64,000 nucleotides of DNA from Vibrio nigripulchritudo ATCC 27043 (GTDB lineage Bacteria > Pseudomonadota > Gammaproteobacteria > Enterobacterales > Vibrionaceae): NCBI RefSeq assembly GCF_000222685.1, contig NZ_AFWJ01000046.1:1-64000 (forward strand). Reading direction: 5' to 3'. Within the stretch, counting starts at the first letter, position 1, and each line of letters opens with the position of its first letter. The notes below the pieces were generated by a model. The model was not told the origin of the DNA and did no database searches. It was given only the letters and a program-made list of their open reading frames with translations. A program made the translations under genes and the position numbers. Of this stretch, positions 51,421 to 59,187 are shown piece by piece.

Positions 51421-52908
51421 ATGAACAACAAATATACATGGACGCTTCTGGCTCTGAGTCTGCCGACATTAGTCGCGTGCGGTGGCGGCTCTAGCTCCAA
51501 CGATTCCAACGACAACACAGTAAAACCACCTGTCGTTGCACCAGCTAAAAAACCACAAATCAACGCCAAGATGAACGACACAGTTCGACTAAATGGCTTG
51601 GATATTTTCGCTCAGGCAGCTCAGAAAAAAGCACTGAGCTCGGCAGTATCTGACACTGCAAACACTCAACCATTCACTTGGGTCATTAGCAAAAAACCAG
51701 CAGGCAGCAACAGTGCAATTAAAAACGCCAATGCATTAGTGACGTCGTTCCAACCAGACTTGGCGGGTGAATACACCATTCAGCTTACCGCAACGAATCC
51801 TGCAGCGACGATAGAAAAACACTATAAAGTGACAGGTGCAGCTGAGAACGCAGCACCAAATGTCTTCCCAGCCGAGTCAGTAATGACGGGAATCGACACG
51901 AACATTACTCTGTCTGCAAACGCTGTGGATCCAGACAATAACGATCTGACTTACCAGTGGTCTGTGGCAAACAAACCTAGCAATGCTACGGTAACACTAA
52001 CCAATGAAACGACAGAAAGTGCCACATTCTCTGCTAACGCTGCGGGTGAGTATGAGTTAAGCCTTGCGGTTTCAGATTCAAAAGAGACAGTAAAGCGTGC
52101 AGTTACTGTGAAGATTGATGAAAGTGTAGTGCCTTACACGCCTGAGACGTCTGTTTATTTAGAAAGAACCAACGCCCTTACCCAAGAAAACGTAAAACCA
52201 ATCAATAAACTGAACTTTGCGACGCTTGAGTTAAATAAGAAGGTAAAACTGGACGCCAGCTCGAACACAGACAAAGACGGCACAAATTTCCAATACCAAT
52301 GGGCGGTTGTTTCTAAACCTACTGCAAGCTCAGGCACGATCACACTAGATTCGGCGCAACTTGCTGAATTTACTCCAGATGTAATTGGTGATTATGTCTT
52401 TTCTGTTACGGTGAGTGAAGGCAACAAGCAGCGTTCAATTGAACACGTGGGTATCACTGCAGTGGAAGCTGTAACATCAGCGACTGCCCTTATCAGCGCG
52501 GTAAACTCTACAGGAGCAACTTATGAGTTTAAATCTTATGGTTATGTTCCAGAAGGCGACCCTAGATTTAAGAATGTAGAAGACCCAATGTATGGAAGTT
52601 TCAAAGTCATTGCTGTTTCCAAGGACGGAGCTTCAACTGATTATATTAAAGTAGATACCATTACTATTACACCGACTGTAGCCGATGTCTTTGTTTTTGA
52701 CTTTATAACCGTTAATACTCCACCACCCGTATCGGGAATTAAATTCGAAGGAGTCAAAAAGAATCAATTAATTTCATTAGGAGAATCGGTAGTTCTTGAT
52801 GTTTATATGGATGCGTCAGTTCAATTAAATAAGTTCACAGAAATAGGCATCGATTTTTCTGGAAGGCATACCCACTCCTTCTCCAAAATTTATGCGTTTA
52901 CAGAGTAA
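51421..52908 (+). CDS. PKD-type surface lipoprotein 1 of the haem island
   Basis: This 495-residue lipoprotein (lipobox LVAC, Cys20) has a Gly/Ser/Asn-rich linker (GGGSSSNDSNDN) and three Ig/PKD-like repeats (about residues 50-135, 142-232 and 240-345). Each contains a WxxxxxP core and an AGEYxxxLxxT or GDYVFSVTV edge. A C-terminal domain of about 150 residues ends HSFSKIYAFTE. The C-terminal part resembles that of the next gene. It may be a co-receptor or a protein displayed near the receptor; this is inference from context and from its predicted ECF promoter. The family is not recognised. Confidence 0.78.
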   Translation: MNNKYTWTLLALSLPTLVACGGGSSSNDSNDNTVKPPVVAPAKKPQINAKMNDTVRLNGLDIFAQAAQKKALSSAVSDTANTQPFTWVISKKPAGSNSAIKNANALVTSFQPDLAGEYTIQLTATNPAATIEKHYKVTGAAENAAPNVFPAESVMTGIDTNITLSANAVDPDNNDLTYQWSVANKPSNATVTLTNETTESATFSANAAGEYELSLAVSDSKETVKRAVTVKIDESVVPYTPETSVYLERTNALTQENVKPINKLNFATLELNKKVKLDASSNTDKDGTNFQYQWAVVSKPTASSGTITLDSAQLAEFTPDVIGDYVFSVTVSEGNKQRSIEHVGITAVEAVTSATALISAVNSTGATYEFKSYGYVPEGDPRFKNVEDPMYGSFKVIAVSKDGASTDYIKVDTITITPTVADVFVFDFITVNTPPPVSGIKFEGVKKNQLISLGESVVLDVYMDASVQLNKFTEIGIDFSGRHTHSFSKIYAFTE

Positions 52909-52918
52909 ATGAAATTAG

Positions 52919-52947
52919 GGTGCACACTATGTGCACCTCTTATTATT
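52919..52947 (+). terminator. Hairpin between the two PKD lipoprotein genes
   Basis: GGTGCACA and TGTGCACC form a perfect 8-bp stem with a three-base loop followed by TCTTATTATT. It probably reduces transcription of the second lipoprotein gene. Confidence 0.6.
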
Positions 52948-52971
52948 AATTAATATGATTGCACTCATTTT

Positions 52972-54327
52972 ATGATGAAGCTGACCCAATTCCTGAGCTT
53001 AGTTTTTACAGCGGTCATTCTTGCCGGATGTAATGAAAGCCTGAAACTCGAACTGGCACCTACCAAGTCGAATACCCCCCCTATTGCCATCGCGGGCACC
53101 AACCAATTGGTTTATGTAGGCGAGCCAGCTCAACTGAATGGGGAAAAAAGCTTCGACAAAGACCTTCAACCGCTGACCTTTGAATGGAAAATACAACCTG
53201 ATCAATACACGAAGCTGGATCGTAACGCCAAGCTCCTTCAACCAAATTCAATTAAACCGTCGTTCGTTGCCCATGAAGCGGGAGAGTTCTACATAGACCT
53301 GACGGTCAATGATGGCATTGAAAATAGTCGGGTTAACACCATTAAACTCACTGCTGTAACTAAAGGGGAAAACAGCCCACCGATTATCAACTTAGAGGAA
53401 AACATCAGTGGCTCTTTACACTTTGGAGCTAACATATTTCCTGATTACGATAATATCGATAATGATGAGTTATTTTACACTTGGGAAATAGTCGGAAGTC
53501 CGGCAGGAAGCTTACCAACTTTGTCATATGATTCATTCAGTTGGAATTCCTTAAAGACAGATACTGAAGGGCTTTATACCGTAAAGGTAACCGTATTTGA
53601 TGGTATTCATCACGTATCTGCGACTACAAAAGTTCAGATACGCTATGAGAATGTCAAACCAGTTGCCAACCTCAATCACGATGTAATGATCAGTCATGTC
53701 GGAAGAGCGATCACTTTAGATGGTACTAAGAGCTCCGACTTGAACGGCGAACCGCTAAACTTCCACTGGACAATGACACCACCCAATGGTTCTAACGCCA
53801 CCTTTGATGACCCACACTCACCTACACCAACTATTTTAGGTGATGTACCCGGTTTATATTTCTATGAACTGGTGGTTGATGATGGCGAATTATCCAGTGA
53901 CCCTAATGAATATGTAATTGAATTTCTTGGGTCAGATACTCCGGGATTGAGGATCTACCGCGACACTAGTTCTGCTCCACTCGATATGCCACATCGCCCT
54001 GAGCAAATCAGAGATGAAACTCAGAATAACCAAGCCAGTTATGTTCTTGGTCGCTACCGCATTGAAGCCGTGGAGTCTGATGTATACATCAGAGACGTGA
54101 TTGCCAGTGACAGAGCCAATATTATCACCCCTTATTTTGATGGCTTGGAGCAAACTCAATTATTCACACTAAAAAAAGGTGAGAGCATATCTTTTAATTT
54201 GGTTTCCCCTGCCACTGGCGGAAAATCAAGCCAGCCCATATTCAGCTTTAACTGGATAATGGGACGCGCCACGGAATATCACAATGCCTATCACTTTGAC
54301 GCTAAATATACTTTCACCAGTAATTAA
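52972..54327 (+). CDS. PKD-type surface lipoprotein 2 of the haem island
   Basis: This 451-residue lipoprotein (lipobox LAGC, about Cys20) has PKD repeats at about 37-130, 135-225 and 228-322. Motifs include AGEFYIDLTVNDGIENSR, TEGLYTVKVTVFDGIHH and PGLYFYELVVDDGELSS, the D-G pattern typical of PKD domains. A C-terminal domain of about 125 residues ends YHFDAKYTFTSN, similar in layout to the end of lipoprotein 1, so the two are probably diverged duplicates. No ribosome site is evident before the ATG-ATG start and no ECF element precedes it, so it may be expressed weakly as the second gene of promoter B's transcript. Confidence 0.75.
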   Translation: MMKLTQFLSLVFTAVILAGCNESLKLELAPTKSNTPPIAIAGTNQLVYVGEPAQLNGEKSFDKDLQPLTFEWKIQPDQYTKLDRNAKLLQPNSIKPSFVAHEAGEFYIDLTVNDGIENSRVNTIKLTAVTKGENSPPIINLEENISGSLHFGANIFPDYDNIDNDELFYTWEIVGSPAGSLPTLSYDSFSWNSLKTDTEGLYTVKVTVFDGIHHVSATTKVQIRYENVKPVANLNHDVMISHVGRAITLDGTKSSDLNGEPLNFHWTMTPPNGSNATFDDPHSPTPTILGDVPGLYFYELVVDDGELSSDPNEYVIEFLGSDTPGLRIYRDTSSAPLDMPHRPEQIRDETQNNQASYVLGRYRIEAVESDVYIRDVIASDRANIITPYFDGLEQTQLFTLKKGESISFNLVSPATGGKSSQPIFSFNWIMGRATEYHNAYHFDAKYTFTSN

Positions 54328-54368
54328 AAAGTGAAAATAAAAATAAGTTCATCATTTAAATTTTTATT

Positions 54369-54397
54369 TTACGGATATTTAAAGCTCATCCGGTAAT
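54369..54397 (+). promoter_or_regulatory. Predicted ECF promoter C (hemophilin)
   Basis: TTACGGATATT (54369-54379) and TCCGGTAAT (54389-54397) keep the 22-base distance from TTACGG to CGGT seen in promoters A, B and D. An 11-base AT-only inverted repeat (54334-54344 and 54360-54370) ends at its -35 box. The predicted start is at about 54401-54405. Confidence 0.75.
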
Positions 54398-54404
54398 ACA
54401 TATA

Positions 54405-54453
54405 AGAACCACATCAAAGTGTTGTCGTGCGCACCGACACCTTGAGTGGTTCT
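54405..54453 (+). other. 5'-terminal stem-loop of the hemophilin mRNA
   Basis: AGAACCAC (54405-54412) pairs with GTGGTTCT (54446-54453), and an inner imperfect stem (TCAAaGTGTtGTCG with CGACACcTTGA) closes on a GC-rich loop. It begins at or next to the predicted transcription start, a position where hairpins stabilise bacterial mRNA. Confidence 0.7.
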
Positions 54454-54490
54454 CTCAATAGTATAAATTCAATCTTTAAAGGAATAATTC

Positions 54491-55240
54491 ATGAAACCAG
54501 TAAAACTGACTCTTATTTCTGCTGCACTACTTGGCTTAAGCTCAATGGCACACGCTGGCTTTAACGGCGCAATCAGCGACAACACTCACCGTCACGTTGG
54601 CGAATCTCAGGTCGATGCATCACTGTTCTTCGGTACTGTAATCATCCATGAAAGTGGTTACGCGGGTATCGGCGCGACAGGTAAAGAACGTGTTGATTTT
54701 AAAAACCTGGCGAAGCGCTCTTCATGGCCATTTGGTGTAACACGTGATGGTGTACATACTCGCGGAAGCCGCCACTCTACAACTTCTCAATACAACTTTG
54801 CCAGCGTTGCAAACCAGGACGTTTGGTTTGGTGAGTGGTACGAAGGCAGCCGCGACTCAGGTTACGCTAACCGTGCGGTATTCTACGTAGGTGATAACAC
54901 AGGTACTACAGTACCAACAACTGGTACAGCAACTTACAGTGTAGCTGGCGTAAACAAATTCAACGGTTCGAACAAACTTAGCGGTACTTTTACAGCTAAC
55001 TTTGGCACTCAAAAACTAACTGGTTCTATTAACAATGCCTCTTTGACTGTTGGTGTAAACGCAAACATCAATGCTTCTACTGCTGCATTTAACGGTACAG
55101 CGACAGCAACAACTGGTGGTGCGTCTACTAACGGTACGTCTCAAGGTCATTTCTTTGGTGCGAACGCATCTGCTCTGGCAGGTATTGCGACCTTCACTAA
55201 CAAAGACCTAGACACGGCATTTGGCGGCAGCAAAAACTAA
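54491..55240 (+). CDS. Hemophilin-like secreted haem-binding protein (Slam/T11SS substrate)
   Basis: This 249-residue protein has a Sec signal peptide (residues 1-22, SSMAHA|GFNG) with no lipobox, so it should be released rather than anchored. The N-terminal domain (about 23-140) holds RSSWPFGVTRDGVHTRGSRH and FASVANQDVWFGEWYEG and several histidines suited to haem binding. From about 142 to the end is the eight-stranded TbpB-like barrel recognised by Slam, with NKFNGSNKLSGTFTANFGTQ, NGTSQGHFFGANASALAGIA and the terminal DTAFGG. Codon use is that of a highly expressed gene. A Slam gene follows. Confidence 0.88.
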   Translation: MKPVKLTLISAALLGLSSMAHAGFNGAISDNTHRHVGESQVDASLFFGTVIIHESGYAGIGATGKERVDFKNLAKRSSWPFGVTRDGVHTRGSRHSTTSQYNFASVANQDVWFGEWYEGSRDSGYANRAVFYVGDNTGTTVPTTGTATYSVAGVNKFNGSNKLSGTFTANFGTQKLTGSINNASLTVGVNANINASTAAFNGTATATTGGASTNGTSQGHFFGANASALAGIATFTNKDLDTAFGGSKN

Positions 55241-55258
55241 TTGTTGAGCCTCCCCTCT

Positions 55259-55288
55259 ACAGAAGCAGCCTGCGCTGCTTCTGTTTTT
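55259..55288 (+). terminator. Terminator between hemophilin and Slam genes
   Basis: ACAGAAGCAG and CTGCTTCTGT form a perfect 10-bp stem followed by TTTTT, 18 bases past the hemophilin stop. Since no promoter is visible before the Slam gene, read-through probably sets a high substrate-to-secretor ratio. Confidence 0.85.
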
Positions 55289-55301
55289 CTTTCTTTACCA
55301 T

Positions 55302-56780
55302 TTGGTTATTCCCTTGCTTAAATCCTTTTTAACTCTTTCACCTATAGCGCTTGCGTTTCTATTCAGTGCACATACATTAGCCGATCAAGACAAAAATCAG
55401 CGTCTGCAGCAACGGGACGCCCTTTCTGCGCTGGAAAAAGAGCAGGAACTGTTGAAAGAAGAACGGGAAAAAGAAGCTGCTTTAACCGTGGATGGTGTCA
55501 CCTATGAAGTGAGCGACACATTAGATGAGCTCGGTCCTGCCCTGCATATCGCGGTAAAAACAAGGCAATGGGAACAAGCTCAGGGTTTTCTGACCCGTTA
55601 TAAAGCGCTGGAAGGATACGATCCCTTGCTGGTGCACTACGCTCAGGGTGCGCTTTTCAGAGTTGAGGGAAAATTCGCAGAATCGGAAGAAGAATATCAG
55701 TCTCTTCTTTCTCTTGCTCCGGAATTCCTACCAGCCAAGCTTGAACTGGCTAGGGTACAGTTTGAAAACCAAAAAAACCGAGATTCTCTGAATCTGTTCC
55801 GAGAGATCAAAGACAACATTCCACAGGATAACCCAAGAGCAGCAGGTGTTATCCGGACCATTGATACGTTCAGTGAAGCGCTCGAAGTCCGTGATAGCTG
55901 GCAGGGGGCATTTAGTTTTGGCCCTTCTTACAGTGACAACCTGAATCGCACCTCGGAAAGCTCGGTATGCCTGGCAACGCTGCCTAACGGGCAATGCTGG
56001 ATAAGTCAGACGACACCCGACAAAGAATCCGGCTTTGGGATGGATTACGACGCCAGTTTAAACAAACGCTTCTCGCTGTCCGGTCACCACGGCATAAAAT
56101 TTAACGCATTAGCGTATGGACTGCTGAATGACGGTAAGAAAAAGTTCAACCAACATACCCTGATTACCGGGCTCAGTTACAGCTATCAAAGCGCCAAGTT
56201 CCAATTTTCTATCGGTCCGCAAGCCGAATACAACAACTCTGGTGATCGCACGCTTTACGTCTCTCCCGGATTAAAACTGGATGGCTTCTACAGCATCAAT
56301 AATAAAAGCGCCGCAAAAGTAGAACTGAAAGCCGAATATCAGGATTACAAAGATCCGGATCTAGACCACAACAGCGACTGGCTATGGACCGCTTCTGGCA
56401 CTTACTGGTATCAGTTACCCAAAAGATGGCTGGTGTTTGGTGGCATAGACTGGAACAAGAAGCAAAGTGAAATAGAGCTCTTTGCCTATGAGTCCCTAGG
56501 TGGGCGTTTAGGTGTAAACCGCGCTTTCTTTGACGGCTGGGACATCAGCGTATTTTCGTCGGTTAAAGAGCGAAAGCACGACGGATTCAACAAAATTCTC
56601 AACGGAAAAAGAGAAGATAAAGAGCAAAACCACACCTTGCTGGTCACTGCAAAACCGCTGGAGTTTTGGGGGCTGACACCCACATTTACCTGGCAATACC
56701 AAAAAGTCGACAGCACATTGGATGCGATATACAGCTACAGCCAAAATGAATACAGCATTAAGCTAGAGAAACGTTTTTAA
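55302..56780 (+). CDS. Slam-family outer-membrane translocon (type XI secretion, DUF560)
   Basis: This 492-residue protein has a signal peptide (to about residue 27, AHTLAD) and a charged N-terminal helix. TPR-like repeats lie at about 60-195 (AVKTRQWEQAQGFLTRYKAL, KFAESEEEYQSLLSLAPEFLPAKLELARV, core EEEYQSLLSLAPEFLPAKLE). A C-terminal barrel follows from about 200 (GAFSFGPSYSDNLNRTSE) to the terminal aromatic (KLEKRF). SIGPQAEYNNSGDRTLYVSPG is typical of Slam barrels. Slam proteins move TbpB-barrel lipoproteins or hemophilins across the outer membrane. The start is a TTG at 55302 (or 55314) without a good ribosome site. It should export the hemophilin encoded just upstream. Confidence 0.9.
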   Translation: MVIPLLKSFLTLSPIALAFLFSAHTLADQDKNQRLQQRDALSALEKEQELLKEEREKEAALTVDGVTYEVSDTLDELGPALHIAVKTRQWEQAQGFLTRYKALEGYDPLLVHYAQGALFRVEGKFAESEEEYQSLLSLAPEFLPAKLELARVQFENQKNRDSLNLFREIKDNIPQDNPRAAGVIRTIDTFSEALEVRDSWQGAFSFGPSYSDNLNRTSESSVCLATLPNGQCWISQTTPDKESGFGMDYDASLNKRFSLSGHHGIKFNALAYGLLNDGKKKFNQHTLITGLSYSYQSAKFQFSIGPQAEYNNSGDRTLYVSPGLKLDGFYSINNKSAAKVELKAEYQDYKDPDLDHNSDWLWTASGTYWYQLPKRWLVFGGIDWNKKQSEIELFAYESLGGRLGVNRAFFDGWDISVFSSVKERKHDGFNKILNGKREDKEQNHTLLVTAKPLEFWGLTPTFTWQYQKVDSTLDAIYSYSQNEYSIKLEKRF

Positions 56781-56801
56781 TAAAACCTAATTAATTGAAT
56801 T

Positions 56802-56832
56802 AATGGATAAAATTATTTTTATCCATTTTTTT
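56802..56832 (+). terminator. Intrinsic terminator after the Slam gene
   Basis: AATGGATAAAA and TTTTATCCATT form an 11-bp stem with a four-base loop and a seven-T tract. It ends the hemophilin-Slam unit immediately upstream of promoter D. Confidence 0.88.
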
Positions 56833-56842
56833 GTTTTTTCTT

Positions 56843-56871
56843 TTACGGGTTTTAACCCTTCATTCGGTATC
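56843..56871 (+). promoter_or_regulatory. Predicted ECF promoter D (exbB-exbD-tonB)
   Basis: TTACGGGTTTT (56843-56853), nine bases, and TTCGGTATC (56863-56871) keep the spacing of promoters A-C. It is 57 bases before the preferred exbB start and follows a strong terminator, so exbB-exbD-tonB probably forms its own unit. Confidence 0.75.
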
Positions 56872-56928
56872 TCTAAGAGGACATCAATGACAAGCGCCTT
56901 TAGAGCGCAACGACCAAGAGCATACCCG

Positions 56929-57789
56929 ATGAGCAATAACTCGTACCTTACCCTGTTAACCCTATTACTGACACTGCTGTCGCCACTGTCTTTTGCCACA
57001 GAGGAAGCCCCCAGCAACACCAGTAATACTCTTCTCTCAGACACCCAACTGGTGCCTCCTACCAACCCTCTGAATGCGCATGATTTGTCTCCGATGGGGA
57101 TGTATCACGCAGCAGACTGGGTGGTCAAAGCGGTCATGATCAGCCTGGTGATTGCCTCGGTGCTGACCTGGGCTGTGCTGATAGCCAAACAAATTCAGCT
57201 CACGAGAGCGTCGCGAAAAGCCACAAAACAACTTAAAGCACTCACCAAATCTGACAACCTGACGGAAGCAGAAACTCTGTGCTCCGATCTTGATGGTCCG
57301 GGTACCCTGCTATTGTCCGCTACACAATACGAGCTCACCTTATCCTCCCGCGGGAAAAGCAGTGAAGACGGAATCAAAGAACGGGTTCAGCTCAGGCTGG
57401 AGCGCGTTAATATCGGGCTCGGCAGCCAGATGACAGCGGGAACGGGAATATTAGCAACTGTTGGCTCTGTTGGACCTTTTGTTGGATTGTTTGGCACCGT
57501 GTGGGGCATCATGAACTCCTTCATTGGTATTGCTAACTCCCAGAGTACCAGCCTGGCAGTGGTAGCCCCCGGTATTGCTGAAGCTTTGCTCGCCACCGCG
57601 ATTGGCTTGATTGCCGCCATTCCAGCGGTGGTGATTTACAACCATTTTACTCGTCAGATCGGTCGTTATAAAAACCAGTTGTCCGACTTGTCTGTGGCGA
57701 TCATGGTACTGGTCAGCCGGGATCTGGATCGTAACCTTATTCAGACTGAGCCTTCCGATACTGGTACTCAGCTAAAAGAAGTGGGTTAA
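56929..57789 (+). CDS. exbB: TonB-system energiser ExbB
   Basis: This 286-residue proton-channel subunit carries its own signal peptide (LTLLTLLLTLLSPLSFA|TEE), as in the longer ExbB class. TM1 is VVKAVMISLVIASVLTWAVLI (core MISLVIASVLTWAV), and the two further helices are in VGSVGPFVGLFGTVWGIMNSF and GIAEALLATAIGLIAAIPAVV. I prefer the ATG at 56929: it has AAGAG eight bases upstream, gives a clean signal peptide and leaves a normal leader from promoter D. The ATG at 56887 (AAGAGGA upstream) is an alternative. ExbD follows after three bases. Confidence 0.92.
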   Translation: MSNNSYLTLLTLLLTLLSPLSFATEEAPSNTSNTLLSDTQLVPPTNPLNAHDLSPMGMYHAADWVVKAVMISLVIASVLTWAVLIAKQIQLTRASRKATKQLKALTKSDNLTEAETLCSDLDGPGTLLLSATQYELTLSSRGKSSEDGIKERVQLRLERVNIGLGSQMTAGTGILATVGSVGPFVGLFGTVWGIMNSFIGIANSQSTSLAVVAPGIAEALLATAIGLIAAIPAVVIYNHFTRQIGRYKNQLSDLSVAIMVLVSRDLDRNLIQTEPSDTGTQLKEVG

Positions 57790-57792
57790 GTT

Positions 57793-58224
57793 ATGGGGTT
57801 TAAAACTCAGCAAAACGGTGATGAAATGGTGGAAAACCATGACATCAACGTCACACCTTTTGTCGATGTTATGCTGGTGCTTCTGATCATCGTGATGGTG
57901 GCAGCGCCACTGGCAACAGTGAATGTCCCCGTTGATTTGCCATCTTCATCAGCCGAAGCAAGTCCCCTCCCCGACAACCCACTCTATCTGACCATTCAGG
58001 AAGATCTGACCGTTACCATAGGAGAGGATATTGAGGTTTCTGTTGAACAGCTCACCAGTGAGCTGGAAATACGTTTTCCGGATAAAACTCAGCGTCTTTA
58101 TCTAAGAGCAGACAAGAACCTGATATACCAGGATCTTCTGAACATAATGAATCAACTGGTAGCGGGTGGATACAGCCAAATAGCGCTGGTGGGACTCGAA
58201 CAACCAAGTCAGGATACGCAATGA
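57793..58224 (+). CDS. exbD: TonB-system proton-channel subunit ExbD
   Basis: This 143-residue inner-membrane protein has one N-terminal helix with the essential aspartate (DINVTPFVDVMLVLLIIVMV, Asp in the middle) and a periplasmic domain (YLRADKNLIYQDLLNIMNQL). It forms the ExbB5-ExbD2 motor that uses proton-motive force to energise TonB. Its stop overlaps the tonB start (ATGA at 58221). Confidence 0.94.
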   Translation: MGFKTQQNGDEMVENHDINVTPFVDVMLVLLIIVMVAAPLATVNVPVDLPSSSAEASPLPDNPLYLTIQEDLTVTIGEDIEVSVEQLTSELEIRFPDKTQRLYLRADKNLIYQDLLNIMNQLVAGGYSQIALVGLEQPSQDTQ

Positions 58225-59084
58225 GTGCACTGGCGGGATCTTCACACTCTGAACCACACACTACCCGATGGCTGATTGGCGGGGTTATCGCAAGCGTACT
58301 GCTGCATTTATCCGTTGCAGTCGCCTATTTATGGACGCCAAGTTTCGATTTTACGCCGGCACCGTCCGCATCACCCATTGCGGTCTCTCTTGTCGCCCCA
58401 CTTGCGGCGCCTTCTAAAATAACTTCTGATACACAAGAATCCGTGGCTGTCGAAGCCTCAAAGCCAGAACCTGCACCTCAGGTTGAGCAGCAACAACCCG
58501 AAATCACCTCGCCAGTGACATCACAAGAATCAAAGGAAAACCCTGAACTTCAAAAGCACCATCAGGTCCCCCAAAAGCCCAAACCAAAAATAAAGCCTGT
58601 TGAGACTAGGAAAAAGCCTGAGGAAAAACCAAAACCGAAAGAGCAGAAACCTACACAGGAAGTGAAAACAGAATTAGAGAAAAAAGAAGAAGCCGTACAA
58701 CCTCAAGAAGCTTCTGCGCCTCAGTCTGTCGCTGCAAAAAATCAATCCACAGCACTTTCAGCCCCAAGGCAGGGAAAAACCAGCGAGCATGAAAGAGCGG
58801 CAAAACAACAGTGGCAACAGCTTCTTCACGCTCATCTGGAAAAAGAAAAGCGCTATCCAAGAAGAGCAAAAAGACTGCGCAAGCAAGGGATGCCCGTTAT
58901 TCGCTTCACCATGAACAGAGAAGGTCAGGTCCTGGATGTAGAGCTGGTCAGAAGTTCTGGTACTGACTCTCTCGATAAAGAAGCCATGGATCTGGTGTAT
59001 CGAGCGCAGCCTTTGATCAAGCCTCCTCAGTCGGTGCTGGGGCAGCAGATCTCGCTAACCGTGCCGATCCGTTTTTCGTTTTAA
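58221..59084 (+). CDS. tonB: Energy transducer TonB
   Basis: This 287-residue TonB has an N-terminal anchor helix (WLIGGVIASVLLHLSVAVAYL, with the conserved SxxxH arrangement as SVLLH) and a long Pro/Lys/Glu-rich linker (about residues 75-190, many KPKP-type units). The C-terminal domain (about 200-287) includes YPRRAKRLRKQGMPVIRFTM and VELVRSSGTDSLDKEAMDLV. It should couple this island's ExbBD to the island's receptor. A weak hairpin (59091-59117) follows. Confidence 0.94.
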   Translation: MSALAGSSHSEPHTTRWLIGGVIASVLLHLSVAVAYLWTPSFDFTPAPSASPIAVSLVAPLAAPSKITSDTQESVAVEASKPEPAPQVEQQQPEITSPVTSQESKENPELQKHHQVPQKPKPKIKPVETRKKPEEKPKPKEQKPTQEVKTELEKKEEAVQPQEASAPQSVAAKNQSTALSAPRQGKTSEHERAAKQQWQQLLHAHLEKEKRYPRRAKRLRKQGMPVIRFTMNREGQVLDVELVRSSGTDSLDKEAMDLVYRAQPLIKPPQSVLGQQISLTVPIRFSF

Positions 59085-59178
59085 TATCCGATCCTACCCC
59101 CTAACAGGAGTGGGATCCCTTCATTAAAAACGCAATGATCGCCACAAAAATGCTTTAACCCCACAGAATGTCACCTGT

Positions 59179-59187
59179 TTATCCACA
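59179..59187 (+). promoter_or_regulatory. DnaA box upstream of mioC
   Basis: TTATCCACA is a perfect consensus DnaA box about 170 bases before mioC, a gene known in E. coli to be controlled by DnaA. The rest of 59118-59357 has no supported gene; the open frame entering from 59271 is an upstream extension of mioC. Confidence 0.75.

Noticed and set aside
52948-52971. A fifth ECF promoter before PKD lipoprotein 2
   Set aside because: No TTACGG...CGGT pair occurs in the gap between the lipoprotein genes.
54491-55240. Reading the hemophilin-like protein as a surface lipoprotein like TbpB
   Set aside because: The signal peptide ends in AHA|G with no cysteine, so lipidation is not supported.
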